64,000 bases of DNA, taken from CAIQQQ01 sp037445025. Lineage in GTDB: Bacteria > Pseudomonadota > Alphaproteobacteria > Acetobacterales > Acetobacteraceae. Position numbers and translations under genes: made by a program. The first letter of the stretch is position 1; every line of letters starts with the position of its first letter. Under the pieces are notes generated by a model. That model saw nothing but the letters and a program-made list of their open reading frames with translations, searched no databases and was not told the origin of the DNA. Positions 26,276 to 34,620 of the stretch are shown here, in pieces. Location of the stretch: contig JBBILI010000005.1 of assembly GCA_037445025.1 (NCBI GenBank), positions 62,001 through 126,000 of the forward strand, read 5' to 3'.

Positions 26276-27090
26276 AGGTTTTCATCTCTGCCGATATCGA
26301 GGGCGTCGCGGGGGTCGTGGTGCCGGCGCATGGCCAGCCCGGCAATCCGGAATACGAGCGGGCGCGGCGGCTGATGACGGTGGAGGTCAACGCCGCCATC
26401 GCCGGCGCCTTCGATGGCGGGGCCACGGAGGTGCTGGTCAATGACAGCCATGGCCCGCAGATGAACCTCATTCCCGAACAGCTCGACGCCCGCGCCGAGG
26501 TGATCCTGGGCCGGCCCAAGCGCGGCGGCATGTGCGCGGGGCTGGAGGCGGGGTTCGATGCGGTGTTCTTCACCGGCTACCACGCCGGCGCCGGGCAGAA
26601 CGGCGTGCTCTCCCACACCATCAACGGCTTCGCCTTCGCGGCCATCCGGGTGAACGGCATCGACTGCGCGGAAGCCACGCTGTACGGCGCCTATGCCGGC
26701 AGCCTCGGCGTGCCGGTGGTGCTGCTGACCGGCGACCAGGAGCTGATGGCGCAATGCGGACCGCTGTTTCCCGGCGCCGAGCATGCCGTGGTGAAGCAGG
26801 CGATCGGCCAGCGCGCCGCCCGCTCGCTCTCGCCCGAGCATGCCTGCCGTGTCATCCGGCATGCGGCCGCGGTCGCCTTGCGCAAGCTGGAGGTGTGCCG
26901 GCCTTACGTCATCCCTGGCCCATACCGGCTGGAGGTGGACCTCACCTCGGTGGCCATCGCGGATCAGTCCGCGATCATTCCCACTTCCATCCGCCTGGCC
27001 CCACGCACCGTCGCTTTCGACACGACGTCCATGGGCGACGTGCTGGGCTGGATCAACACGCTCTCCGCCCTGTCCGCATCGCTGCGATGA
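26272..27090 (+). CDS. M55-family D-aminopeptidase (DppA type)
   Basis: A 272-residue zinc aminopeptidase related to Bacillus DppA, a decameric D-Ala-D-Ala-type aminopeptidase. Metal-binding elements are the opening SADIEGVAGV (Asp/Glu), VNDSHGPQMN (His) and FFTGYHAGAG (His). The C-terminal SMGDVLGWINTLS is typical. Cytoplasmic. The start overlaps the stop of the P1 peptidase gene (ATGA). Together with the neighbours this indicates that the imported peptides contain D- or otherwise atypical residues, such as cell-wall peptides; that is inference. Confidence 0.92.
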   Translation: MKVFISADIEGVAGVVVPAHGQPGNPEYERARRLMTVEVNAAIAGAFDGGATEVLVNDSHGPQMNLIPEQLDARAEVILGRPKRGGMCAGLEAGFDAVFFTGYHAGAGQNGVLSHTINGFAFAAIRVNGIDCAEATLYGAYAGSLGVPVVLLTGDQELMAQCGPLFPGAEHAVVKQAIGQRAARSLSPEHACRVIRHAAAVALRKLEVCRPYVIPGPYRLEVDLTSVAIADQSAIIPTSIRLAPRTVAFDTTSMGDVLGWINTLSALSASLR

Positions 27091-27109
27091 CGGCAAAGGA
27101 TCCATCTGC

Positions 27110-28048
27110 ATGACCCCCATCCTCGCCATCCACGGCGGTGCCGGCACCATCCGGCGTGACAGCATGACGCCGACACTGGAGGCACAGTATCACGCGGGCC
27201 TGCGCACCGCGCTGCAGGCCGGCCACGCCGTGCTCGCCCGGGGCGGCTCGGCGCTCGATGCCGTCACCCAGGCGGTGGTGGCGCTGGAGGACGAAAAGCT
27301 GTTCAACGCCGGCCGCGGCGCCGTCTACACCTCCGCAGGCGCCCATGAGATGGATGCCGCGGTGATGGACGGGCTGCACCGCGAGGCCGGCGCCGTTGCC
27401 GGCATTCTCGGGCCGCGCAACCCGATCCTGCTGGCCCGCGCCGTGCTCGCCTCCGAGCACGTGATGCTGCATGGCGCCGGCGCGCTGGATTTCGCCCGCG
27501 CCCATGGCATCGACTTCGCGCCGGCGGGGTATTTTCACACCGACAAGCGCTGGGAGGCGCTGCAGACCGAGCTGGAACGTCGCCGCAAACAAGCGGCCGA
27601 TACGCGCGACGACGACGCGAAACACGGCACCGTCGGCGCGGTTGCCTGCGATGCCGGCGGCACCGTCGCGGCGGCCACCTCCACCGGCGGCATGACCGGC
27701 AAGGCGCCCGGCCGCATCGGCGACTGCCCGGTGTTCGGCGCCGGCACCTGGGCGGACAATGCGAGCTGTGCGGTCTCCGCCACCGGGCACGGCGAGTATT
27801 TCATTCGATATGCCGCGGCGCATGAGATCGCCAGCCGGATGCGGTTTCTGGGGGAGACATTGGAGCAGGCCAGCACGCTGGTGGTGGCGGAACTCGGCCG
27901 CATCGGCGGCTCCGGCGGGCTGATCGCCGTGGATGCGCAGGGGCATGTCAGCCTGCCGTTCAACTCCTCGGGCATGTATCGCGGCGTGATCGGGGTGGAT
28001 GGGGCGGCGCGGACCGCGATCTATCAGGAGCCGCTGCGCGGTGCCTGA
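27110..28048 (+). CDS. iaaA: Isoaspartyl peptidase / L-asparaginase (Ntn hydrolase)
   Basis: A 312-residue plant-type asparaginase that hydrolyses beta-aspartyl peptides. It is made as a precursor and cleaved before the nucleophile T174 in KHGTVGAVA, giving alpha and beta chains. IHGGAGTI is the opening, and FNAGRGAVYT and STGGMTGKAPGRIGDCPV are the substrate-binding loops. In E. coli iaaA sits next to gsiABCD, so the synteny supports both assignments. The ATG at 27110 comes 19 bases after the M55 stop. A longer upstream frame is out-of-frame M55 coding sequence. Confidence 0.93.
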   Translation: MTPILAIHGGAGTIRRDSMTPTLEAQYHAGLRTALQAGHAVLARGGSALDAVTQAVVALEDEKLFNAGRGAVYTSAGAHEMDAAVMDGLHREAGAVAGILGPRNPILLARAVLASEHVMLHGAGALDFARAHGIDFAPAGYFHTDKRWEALQTELERRRKQAADTRDDDAKHGTVGAVACDAGGTVAAATSTGGMTGKAPGRIGDCPVFGAGTWADNASCAVSATGHGEYFIRYAAAHEIASRMRFLGETLEQASTLVVAELGRIGGSGGLIAVDAQGHVSLPFNSSGMYRGVIGVDGAARTAIYQEPLRGA

Positions 28049-28799
28049 CACCGTTGTCGTCGCGGCGCTGTATCAGTTCAAGGCGCTGCCCGATGCGGCG
28101 GGCTTGCGCCTGCCGCTCGCGGCGAAATGCTGCGCCTGGGGCCTGAAGGGCACGCTGCTGCTGGCGCCGGAAGGCCTCAACGGCACCATCGCAGGCTGCC
28201 CTGACGCAGTCGCCCGTCTGGTCGACGGGCTGCGGGACGGCAGCCTGCTCGGCGTGGCGCTGGACGGGCTGGAGCTGAAATATTCCACCGCCCGCACCCA
28301 GCCCTTCGGCCGCCTCAAGGTACGGCTGAAACCCGAGATCGTCACCCTCGGCGACCCCGACACCGACCCCACCCACAGGGTCGGCCGCTATGTCGCGCCC
28401 GCCGACTGGAACGCCGTGCTGGCCGATCCGGACACGCTGGTGCTGGACGTGCGCAACGGGTTCGAGGTGGCGCTCGGCACGTTCGACGGCGCCGTCGATC
28501 CGGGGCTGCAGAAATTCAGCGACTTCCGCACCTATACCGAGCAGGCGCTGGCGGCGCACCGCACCCGCCGCATCGCCATGTTCTGCACCGGCGGCATACG
28601 CTGCGAAAAGGCCAGCTCGTATCTGCTGGCGCACGGCTTTACCGACGTGCTGCACCTCAAGGGCGGCATCCTGAAATACCTGGAAACCATCCCGGAAGCC
28701 GAAAGCCGCTGGCGCGGCACCTGCTTCGTGTTCGACGATCGGGTTTCGCTCGGGCACGGCCTCACCACGCCGGAAGACACTGGCGCGAATTCTGCATAA
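28041..28799 (+). CDS. trhO: tRNA uridine(34) hydroxylase TrhO (rhodanese domain, YceA family)
   Basis: A 252-residue UPF0176/TrhO protein. The family forms 5-hydroxyuridine at the wobble position of tRNA using O2. The N-terminal acylphosphatase-like domain (LLLAPEGLNGTIAG) is followed by GRYVAPADWNAVLADPDTLVLDVRN and a rhodanese loop FCTGGIRCEKASSYL with the essential Cys. It is shorter than E. coli YceA (350), lacking the C-terminal cysteine-rich part, as in several alphaproteobacteria. I place the start at GTG 28041, overlapping iaaA by 8 bases and giving the conserved TVVVAALYQFKAL opening. Confidence 0.88.
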   Translation: MPDTVVVAALYQFKALPDAAGLRLPLAAKCCAWGLKGTLLLAPEGLNGTIAGCPDAVARLVDGLRDGSLLGVALDGLELKYSTARTQPFGRLKVRLKPEIVTLGDPDTDPTHRVGRYVAPADWNAVLADPDTLVLDVRNGFEVALGTFDGAVDPGLQKFSDFRTYTEQALAAHRTRRIAMFCTGGIRCEKASSYLLAHGFTDVLHLKGGILKYLETIPEAESRWRGTCFVFDDRVSLGHGLTTPEDTGANSA

Positions 28800-28838
28800 G
28801 CATCAGTATCGATTGAAACGATTTGGTCAGGAGCCCCC

Positions 28839-30416
28839 ATGAAGCGCCGCACCTTCCTTGCCGCCGCCTCCGCCACCCTCGCGGCCCCGCGCATCGGCCA
28901 CGCCCAGGGGGCGAAGGTGATGAAGTTCATCCCGCAATCCGACCTCGCGGTGCTCGACCCGATCTGGACCACCGCCTACGTCACCCGCAACCACGCCTAC
29001 ATGGTGTTCGACACGCTGTTCAGCACCAACGCCAGGTTCGAGGCGGTGCCGCAGATGGCCGAGGGCCTGACCACCGAGGCCGACGGCAAGCTGGTCAAGA
29101 TCAAGCTGCGCGACGGGCTGATGTTCCATGACGGCCAGAAGGTGCTGGCGCGGGACTGCGTGGCCTCCATCCAGCGCTGGGCCAAGCGCGATCCGTTCGG
29201 CCTCACCGTCATGGGCTTCACCGACGAACTCTCCGCCCCCGATGACAAGACCATCCAGTTCCGCCTCAAGAAGCCCTTCGCGCTGATCCCCGACGCGCTG
29301 GGCAAGCCCGGCTCCAACCTGCCGGTGATGATGCCCGAGCGCCTGGCCAAGACCGACGCCTTCACCCAGGTGACCGAAATGGTCGGCAGCGGCCCGTTCA
29401 AGTTCGTCGCCAACGAGCGCGTGCCCGGCTCGCTGGTGGTCTACGAGAAGTTCGCCGGCTACGTGCCGCGCTCCGGCGGCACGCCGGAATGGAACTCCGG
29501 CCCCAAGATCGTCAACTTCGACCGCGTGGAATGGCATGTCATCCCCGACAGCTCCACCGCCGCTGCCGCCCTGCAGCGCGGCGAGGTCGACTGGTGGGAG
29601 AACCCGACCACCGATCTGCTGGGGCTGCTGCGCAAAGCCGGGCTTACCGTCGAGGTGCCGGACCCCACCGGCAACATGGCGTGCATGCGCCTCAACCACC
29701 TCACCGCCCCGTTCAACGACCCCGCCATCCGCCGCGCGCTGCTCAAGGCGATCGACCAGGACGAGTTCATGGAGGCCGTCAACGGCGACGACCCCAAGAT
29801 GCGCTATACCCCGACTGGCCTGTTCTGCCCCGGCACGCCGATGGCCACCGATGTCGGTCTCGAAGTGTTCAAGGGCAAGCGCGACTACGAAGGCGCCAAG
29901 AAGGACATCCTCGCCGCCGGCTACAAAGGCGAGAAAGTGGTGCTGCTGGCACCCACCGACTTCCCGATCCTCAAGGCGCTGGCCGATGTGTGCGCCGACA
30001 CGATGACCAAATGCGGCCTCAACGTCGACTATCAGGCGATGGACTGGGGCACCGTGGTGCAGCGCCGCGCCAAACAGGACCCGACCGACAAAGGCGGCTG
30101 GAGCGTGTTCAACACGTTCTGGGGCGGCCTGGACCAGTTCAACCCGGTCGGACACTCCTTCCTGCGCGGCCTGGGCCCGAAAGGCGGCATCATCGGCTGG
30201 CCCACATCGGAAAAGATCGAAGCCCTGCGCGACCAGTGGCTCGACACACCCGACCTCGCCACCCAACAGAAACTCGCCGCCGAGATGCAGACCCAGGCCC
30301 TGATCGACGTGCCCTACATCCCCCTCGGCCAGGCCCTGCAAGCCACCGCCTACACCAAAAAGGTCAGCGGCGTCCTCGCGGGATCGGTGTTGTTCTGGAA
30401 CGTCAAAAAGGCTTAG
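28839..30416 (+). CDS. Peptide-type ABC substrate-binding protein (orphan)
   Basis: A 525-residue SBP_bac_5 protein. The N-terminus MKRRTFLAAASATLAAPRIG, with twin basic residues and a short Ala-rich core ending at GHAQ, looks like a Tat or Sec signal. The mature body has LVKIKLRDGLMFHDGQKVLA and a long two-lobed fold. No permease or ATPase follows; it sits after trhO with a 39-base gap, preceded by GGAGCCCCC. It is not close in sequence to the GsiB protein in this window. The ligand is unknown, possibly a di- or oligopeptide. Confidence 0.86.
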   Translation: MKRRTFLAAASATLAAPRIGHAQGAKVMKFIPQSDLAVLDPIWTTAYVTRNHAYMVFDTLFSTNARFEAVPQMAEGLTTEADGKLVKIKLRDGLMFHDGQKVLARDCVASIQRWAKRDPFGLTVMGFTDELSAPDDKTIQFRLKKPFALIPDALGKPGSNLPVMMPERLAKTDAFTQVTEMVGSGPFKFVANERVPGSLVVYEKFAGYVPRSGGTPEWNSGPKIVNFDRVEWHVIPDSSTAAAALQRGEVDWWENPTTDLLGLLRKAGLTVEVPDPTGNMACMRLNHLTAPFNDPAIRRALLKAIDQDEFMEAVNGDDPKMRYTPTGLFCPGTPMATDVGLEVFKGKRDYEGAKKDILAAGYKGEKVVLLAPTDFPILKALADVCADTMTKCGLNVDYQAMDWGTVVQRRAKQDPTDKGGWSVFNTFWGGLDQFNPVGHSFLRGLGPKGGIIGWPTSEKIEALRDQWLDTPDLATQQKLAAEMQTQALIDVPYIPLGQALQATAYTKKVSGVLAGSVLFWNVKKA

Positions 30417-30427
30417 CGGAACAGGAG

Positions 30428-30466
30428 GGAAGCAAGGCCAGGGGCGGAGCTCCTCGCCTTGCTTCC
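30428..30466. terminator. 11-bp hairpin after the peptide-binding protein gene
   Basis: GGAAGCAAGGC (30428-30438) pairs perfectly with GCCTTGCTTCC (30456-30466) across 17 bases, beginning 11 bases after the stop. It is likely the end of the plus-strand transcript, although a U tract is missing. Confidence 0.45.
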
Positions 30467-30478
30467 TGACTCACCCAG

Positions 30479-30515
30479 TCATATCAACGGTGATGAAGAA
30501 TGACCGTTGATATGA
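30479..30515. repeat. Perfect 13-bp inverted repeat
   Basis: TCATATCAACGGT (30479-30491) is exactly complementary to 30503-30515 with an 11-base spacer. It lies between convergent genes and is one of three stacked palindromes in 30428-30608. It may be a terminator or protein-binding site. Confidence 0.5.
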
Positions 30516-30555
30516 GCCCTGGTTTGGCGCGCCGCGGCCGGCCAACCCGGCGCGC

Positions 30556-30608
30556 GATGCCAACGGCCTTGATCGATGGAAGAGTCATCGATCAAGGCCG
30601 TTGGTATC
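30556..30608. terminator. 23-bp stem at the end of the MetE-like gene
   Basis: The arms 30556-30578 and 30586-30608 pair over 23 positions with a single mismatch (a G-U pair in RNA from the plus strand) around a 7-base loop. The right arm overlaps the stop of the leftward MetE-like gene (30607). It is a likely strong RNA hairpin for the minus transcript, and may work in both directions. Confidence 0.5.
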
Positions 30609-31743
30609 ACACACCACCCCACACATCCTCGGCGACTTCGACGCAGCGTTCGAGTTTGCGCCACTGTTCGTCCTCGGTCAGCGAGTTGCCTTCTTCGGTG
30701 CTGGCGAAGCCGCATTGCGGGCTAAGGGCGAGCTGTTCCAGGGGCAGGTATCTGCTGGCGTCGTCCAGGCGGCGCTTGAGGGCGTCCTTGGATTCGAGTT
30801 CGCCGGTCTTGCTGGTCATGATGCCGAGCACGACGATCTTGGGGCCGCGGGGGACGAAGCGCAGCGGCTCGAAGCCGCCGGCGCGTTCGCTGTCGTATTC
30901 CATGAAGTAGGCATCGACGCCGATGGTGTTGAACAGCACTTCGGCGACCGGTTCGTAGCCGCCCTGGGCGACCCAGGTGGAGCGGAAATTGCCGCGGCAG
31001 AGATGCATCGAGACCACCATGTCGTCCGGCCGGCCTTCGATGGCGGTGTTGATCATCTGGCCATAGGTCTCGAGCAGGCCTTCGACATGTTCGCCGCGCG
31101 CCTTGAGGCCTTCGATCTGGGCGGGGTCGCAGAGATAGGCGATGTTGACCTCGTCGAGCTGCAGATAGCGGCAGCCGGCATCGGCGAAGGCATGGACGGC
31201 GCCGTGATAGGCGTTGCCCAAGTCGGTGAAGAACTGGTCCATGTCGGGGTAGATCGCGCTGTCGATGGCCCGTCTGCCGCCGCGGAAATGCAGCACGCTG
31301 GGCGAGGGGATGGTCTGCTTGGCCACCGCGGTGGTGACGCAGGAGGCGGTGAATTTGTAGTCCTCCACCATCACCGGCTTGGTCCAGCCGACGCGGCTGT
31401 TCACCTGCAGCGTATAGGGCAGCATGATGCCGCCTTTGAATTCGACATCGTATTGCGGCTTCACCAGCTCGACACCTTCGAGGCCGGCCATGAAGTCGTA
31501 ATGCCAGAAGGCGCGGCGGTATTCGCCGTCGGTGGCGGCGCGCAGGCCGATCGATTCCTGCTTGGCGATGGCCTCGCGGATGCAGCGATCCTCGGTCTCG
31601 CGCAGCGCCTCGGCGGAGAGCGTGCCCAGGGCGCGGGCGGCGCGGGCCTCGCGCAGCGCCTGCGGACGCAGCAGGCTGCCGACATGGTCAGCGCGGAACG
31701 GGGCGCGCGTGCGGGGGGCGATGGCGGTGGTGGTTTCGGTCAT
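30607..31743 (-). CDS. MetE-like cobalamin-independent methionine synthase family protein
   Basis: A 378-residue protein equivalent to the C-terminal catalytic half of MetE (COG0620; YxjG/YxjH type). Zinc ligands are visible in VVSMHLCRGNFRS (His and Cys) and LSPQCGFAST (Cys). FRADHVGSLLRP is the family opening and RYLQLDEVNIAYL carries conserved acids. Half-length MetE homologues may transfer methyl groups from donors other than methyl-folate. AGGAGG lies about 7 bases before the ATG (31743). No SAM or cobalamin riboswitch can be seen in the 125-base upstream gap, which is shared with hpnN. Confidence 0.87.
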   Translation of the reverse strand: MTETTTAIAPRTRAPFRADHVGSLLRPQALREARAARALGTLSAEALRETEDRCIREAIAKQESIGLRAATDGEYRRAFWHYDFMAGLEGVELVKPQYDVEFKGGIMLPYTLQVNSRVGWTKPVMVEDYKFTASCVTTAVAKQTIPSPSVLHFRGGRRAIDSAIYPDMDQFFTDLGNAYHGAVHAFADAGCRYLQLDEVNIAYLCDPAQIEGLKARGEHVEGLLETYGQMINTAIEGRPDDMVVSMHLCRGNFRSTWVAQGGYEPVAEVLFNTIGVDAYFMEYDSERAGGFEPLRFVPRGPKIVVLGIMTSKTGELESKDALKRRLDDASRYLPLEQLALSPQCGFASTEEGNSLTEDEQWRKLERCVEVAEDVWGGV

Positions 31744-31868
31744 GGCGATCCTCCTGTGGGGGCCGTGATACAGGGCTGCGGCAGACGCGGGAAGGCCCGT
31801 GGTGGACCCGGGCGGCGGGAGCGACTATCCCGTGCCATGCATTCGGCCGTCATTGGATCTCCCACCTG

Positions 31869-34445
31869 ATGTTCCTGTCATCTCTGCTGGCGCGCCTGGT
31901 GGCTGCCTGCTGTGCCCGGGCCTGGCTGTCCGTTCTGGTGGGGGTGCTGCTGGGCGCGGCCTCGCTGGGACTCACAGTGACCCGGCTGGGTGTCTCGACC
32001 GACACCGACAAGCTGTTCGCCGACAGCCTGCCCTGGCGGCTGCGGGACAAGGCGTTCAACGCGGCGTTTCCGCAGTTCCAGGATCTGCTGGTGGCGGTGA
32101 TCGATGGGGCCTCGCCGGAGGTGGCCGATCAGACCGCGGCGGAACTCGCGGCCGCGCTGGCACAGGATCACGTGCATTTCGACTCCGTGCGGCGGCCGGA
32201 TGCCTCGCCCTATCTGGAGCAGAACGGTCTGCTGTTCCTCGACCAGGCGCCGCTGGGCAAGCTGCTGGACAGCACCATCGACGCGCAGCCTTTCCTGGGG
32301 CAGCTGGCGCGCGACCCTTCGGCGCGCGGGCTGTTCGCGGCGCTGGGGCTGGTGGGGCAAGGGATCGAGCATGACCAGGCGGATGTCACGAGCTTCGCGC
32401 CGGCGCTGACGGCGTTCCACAACGCCCTGGCGAGCGCCTTGGCGGGACATACGGAGCCGCTGTCCTGGCAGAGTCTGCTGGCGGGGTCGCTGGTGGAGCT
32501 GACGGGGCCGTATCACTTCGTGCTGGCGCATCCGCGGCTTGACTATGGCTCGCTGCAGCCGGGCGGCCTGGGCAGCGACGCGATCCGGGCTGCGGCGGCG
32601 AAGCTGGAGTTCGTGAAGTCGGGCCTCGCGCATGTGCGCATCACCGGGGCGGTCGCGCTGGCGGACGAGGAATTCGCGACCGTGGCACAGGGGGCTGCCA
32701 TCGGCACGGCCGGCAGCGTGGCGCTGGTGCTGCTGTGGCTGGTGCTGGCGGTGCGCTCCTGGCGGCTGATCGTGCCGATCGTGGCGACGCTGCTGCTCGG
32801 GCTGCTGGTCACCACCGGGTTCGCCGCCCTGGCGGTGGGCACGCTGAACCTGATCTCGGTGGCGTTCGCCATCCTGTTCGTGGGCATCGCCGTCGATTTC
32901 GGCATTCAGTTCTCGGTGCGCTATCGCCAGCAGCGGCTGCAAGAGGGAGACGCGCAGGCCGCTCTGCAGGCGACCGCCCGTTCGGTCGGGCCGCAGATTC
33001 TGGTGGCGGCGCTGGCGACCTCGGCCGGGTTCCTGGCCTTCGTGCCGACCGACTTCGTGGGCGTGGCCGAGCTGGGGCTGATTGCCGGGGTGGGCATGCT
33101 GGTGGCGTTCGCCTGCACGCTGCTGTTTCTCCCGGCCGCGCTGGTGCTGTGCCGGCCGCTGCCGGAGAAGGCCGAGATAGGCTTCGCCTGGGGCACGACC
33201 TTGGAGCAGGCCCTGGTGGCCCGCGGGCGGCTGGTGCTGCTCGTCTTCGCGGCGCTGGCGGCGCTCGGCGTGGCGCTGCTGCCGCGGCTGACCTTCGACA
33301 GCGACCCGCTGCACACCAAGGACCCCACCACCGAGGCGATGCGCACGCTGTACGACCTGATGGCGAACCCGCTCACCAACCCGTATTCGGTGGATATCCT
33401 CACACCGAACCAGGCCGCGGCGGATGCGCTGGCCGCCCGGCTGCGCAAGCTCAAGCTGGTGTCTGAGGTGGTGACGCTGTCGAGCTTCGTGCCGGAGGAC
33501 CAGACTCCGAAGCTCGCCTTGCTGGCGGACGCGGCCAATATCCTGGGATCGACACTGGCGGCCCATCCGCCCGCCGCCCCGGTGACCGCCGATGATCTGC
33601 GGCTGGCCGCCCACAGTGCGGCCGAGCAGCTGCAGCCGGCGGTGGCCAAGGCCCCAGCGCTGCGGCCTTTGCTCACCGATCTCGGCACATTGTCGACGGC
33701 GCCCGATGCGGTGGTGCTGGCCACCAATGCCACACTGACACGGTTTCTGCCGCAGCAGCTTTCGCTGCTGCGCTCCGCCCTGTCCGCCCATGCGGTGACG
33801 GTGGCGGATATTCCGCCCGATATCGCCGCCGACTGGAAGCTGCCGGACGGGCGGGTGCGGGTGCAGGCGCTGAGCACGCCGGCGGCACGGGACAGCCGCG
33901 GGCTGCACGCCTTCGTGGCCGAGGTGCGCAGCGTGGCGCCGGAGGCCGCCGGTTCGGCGGTCACCATCGTCGAGACCGCGGCGACCATCACCCACGCCTT
34001 CACCGTGGCGGCGCTGGGGGCGCTGGCGGCGATTGCGGTGCTGCTGGCGCTGGTGCTGCGGCGGGTTCTCGATGTGGCGCTGGTGATGGGGCCGCTGGTG
34101 CTGGCCGCGCTGATTACCGTGATTGCGGTGGTCACGCTGCCGCTGCCGCTCAATTTCGCCAACATCATCGCCCTGCCCCTGCTGCTCGGCGTGGGGGTGA
34201 GCTTCAACATCTATTTCGTGATGAACTGGCGGGCGGGGGCCAAGGCCTATCTCGGGACGGCCACGGCGCGGGCAATTCTGTTTTCGGCGCTGACCACCAG
34301 CACCGCGTTCGGATCGCTGGCGCTGAGCGCACATCCCGGCACGTCGAGCATGGGACGGTTGCTGCTGCTGAGTCTGGCGGCGACGTTGGTGGTCAATCTG
34401 ATTTGTGTGCCGCCGTTGTTGTTGTCGCTCAAGCATAGGAAGTAG
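31869..34445 (+). CDS. hpnN: Hopanoid-associated RND transporter HpnN
   Basis: An 858-residue RND-superfamily protein of the MMPL/HpnN type, which moves hopanoids to the outer membrane in alphaproteobacteria. Residues about 20-40 form the first helix, followed by a periplasmic loop starting LGVSTDTDKLFADSLPWR. A sterol-sensing-like bundle follows (FAILFVGIAVDFGIQFSVRYRQ, then ILVAALATSAGFLAFVPTDF). A second half repeats the plan (FDSDPLHTKDPTTEA loop, then NIIALPLLLGVGVSFNIYFV). The length fits the family. Other hopanoid genes (shc, hpnA-H) are not in the window. It is divergent from the MetE-like gene. Confidence 0.88.
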   Translation: MFLSSLLARLVAACCARAWLSVLVGVLLGAASLGLTVTRLGVSTDTDKLFADSLPWRLRDKAFNAAFPQFQDLLVAVIDGASPEVADQTAAELAAALAQDHVHFDSVRRPDASPYLEQNGLLFLDQAPLGKLLDSTIDAQPFLGQLARDPSARGLFAALGLVGQGIEHDQADVTSFAPALTAFHNALASALAGHTEPLSWQSLLAGSLVELTGPYHFVLAHPRLDYGSLQPGGLGSDAIRAAAAKLEFVKSGLAHVRITGAVALADEEFATVAQGAAIGTAGSVALVLLWLVLAVRSWRLIVPIVATLLLGLLVTTGFAALAVGTLNLISVAFAILFVGIAVDFGIQFSVRYRQQRLQEGDAQAALQATARSVGPQILVAALATSAGFLAFVPTDFVGVAELGLIAGVGMLVAFACTLLFLPAALVLCRPLPEKAEIGFAWGTTLEQALVARGRLVLLVFAALAALGVALLPRLTFDSDPLHTKDPTTEAMRTLYDLMANPLTNPYSVDILTPNQAAADALAARLRKLKLVSEVVTLSSFVPEDQTPKLALLADAANILGSTLAAHPPAAPVTADDLRLAAHSAAEQLQPAVAKAPALRPLLTDLGTLSTAPDAVVLATNATLTRFLPQQLSLLRSALSAHAVTVADIPPDIAADWKLPDGRVRVQALSTPAARDSRGLHAFVAEVRSVAPEAAGSAVTIVETAATITHAFTVAALGALAAIAVLLALVLRRVLDVALVMGPLVLAALITVIAVVTLPLPLNFANIIALPLLLGVGVSFNIYFVMNWRAGAKAYLGTATARAILFSALTTSTAFGSLALSAHPGTSSMGRLLLLSLAATLVVNLICVPPLLLSLKHRK

Positions 34446-34558
34446 TTCTTTTTTGAAAAAAAGAACCAAAAAACTTTCTATCCGCTGACGTCCTTCTCCG
34501 GAGAGAGGTCCGCTCAAACGATAGAAAGTCTTTTGCTTCTTTTCTTCAGAAAAGAAGC
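34445..34558. terminator. Composite convergent terminator-like element, copy 1
   Basis: The hairpin GTTCTTTTTT (34445-34454) with 34457-34466 begins on the last base of the hpnN stop codon. An inner stem ACTTTCTATC/GATAGAAAGT follows. A second perfect hairpin GCTTCTTTTCT (34535-34545) pairs with 34548-34558. It lies between hpnN (rightward) and prpE (leftward). A reversed, diverged copy spans 62905-63006 and a partial copy lies at 45826-45858, both also between convergent genes. It probably ends transcription from both sides. Confidence 0.6.
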
Positions 34559-34573
34559 GTTTGCTTTCTGTTC

Positions 34574-34614
34574 CGGAAGCAGGCCCCGGCGGGGGGAACC
34601 AGAACCTGCTTCCG
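34574..34614 (-). terminator. 10-bp hairpin after prpE
   Basis: CGGAAGCAGG (34574-34583) pairs perfectly with CCTGCTTCCG (34605-34614). It starts 6 bases beyond the prpE stop on the minus strand, so it likely marks the 3' end of the prp operon transcript. Confidence 0.5.
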
Positions 34615-34620
34615 CACCCC

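Noticed and set aside
31878..34517. An 879-codon open frame on the minus strand across hpnN
   Set aside because: The product is a low-complexity Arg/Gln/His-rich sequence; the plus-strand HpnN has helices and motifs.
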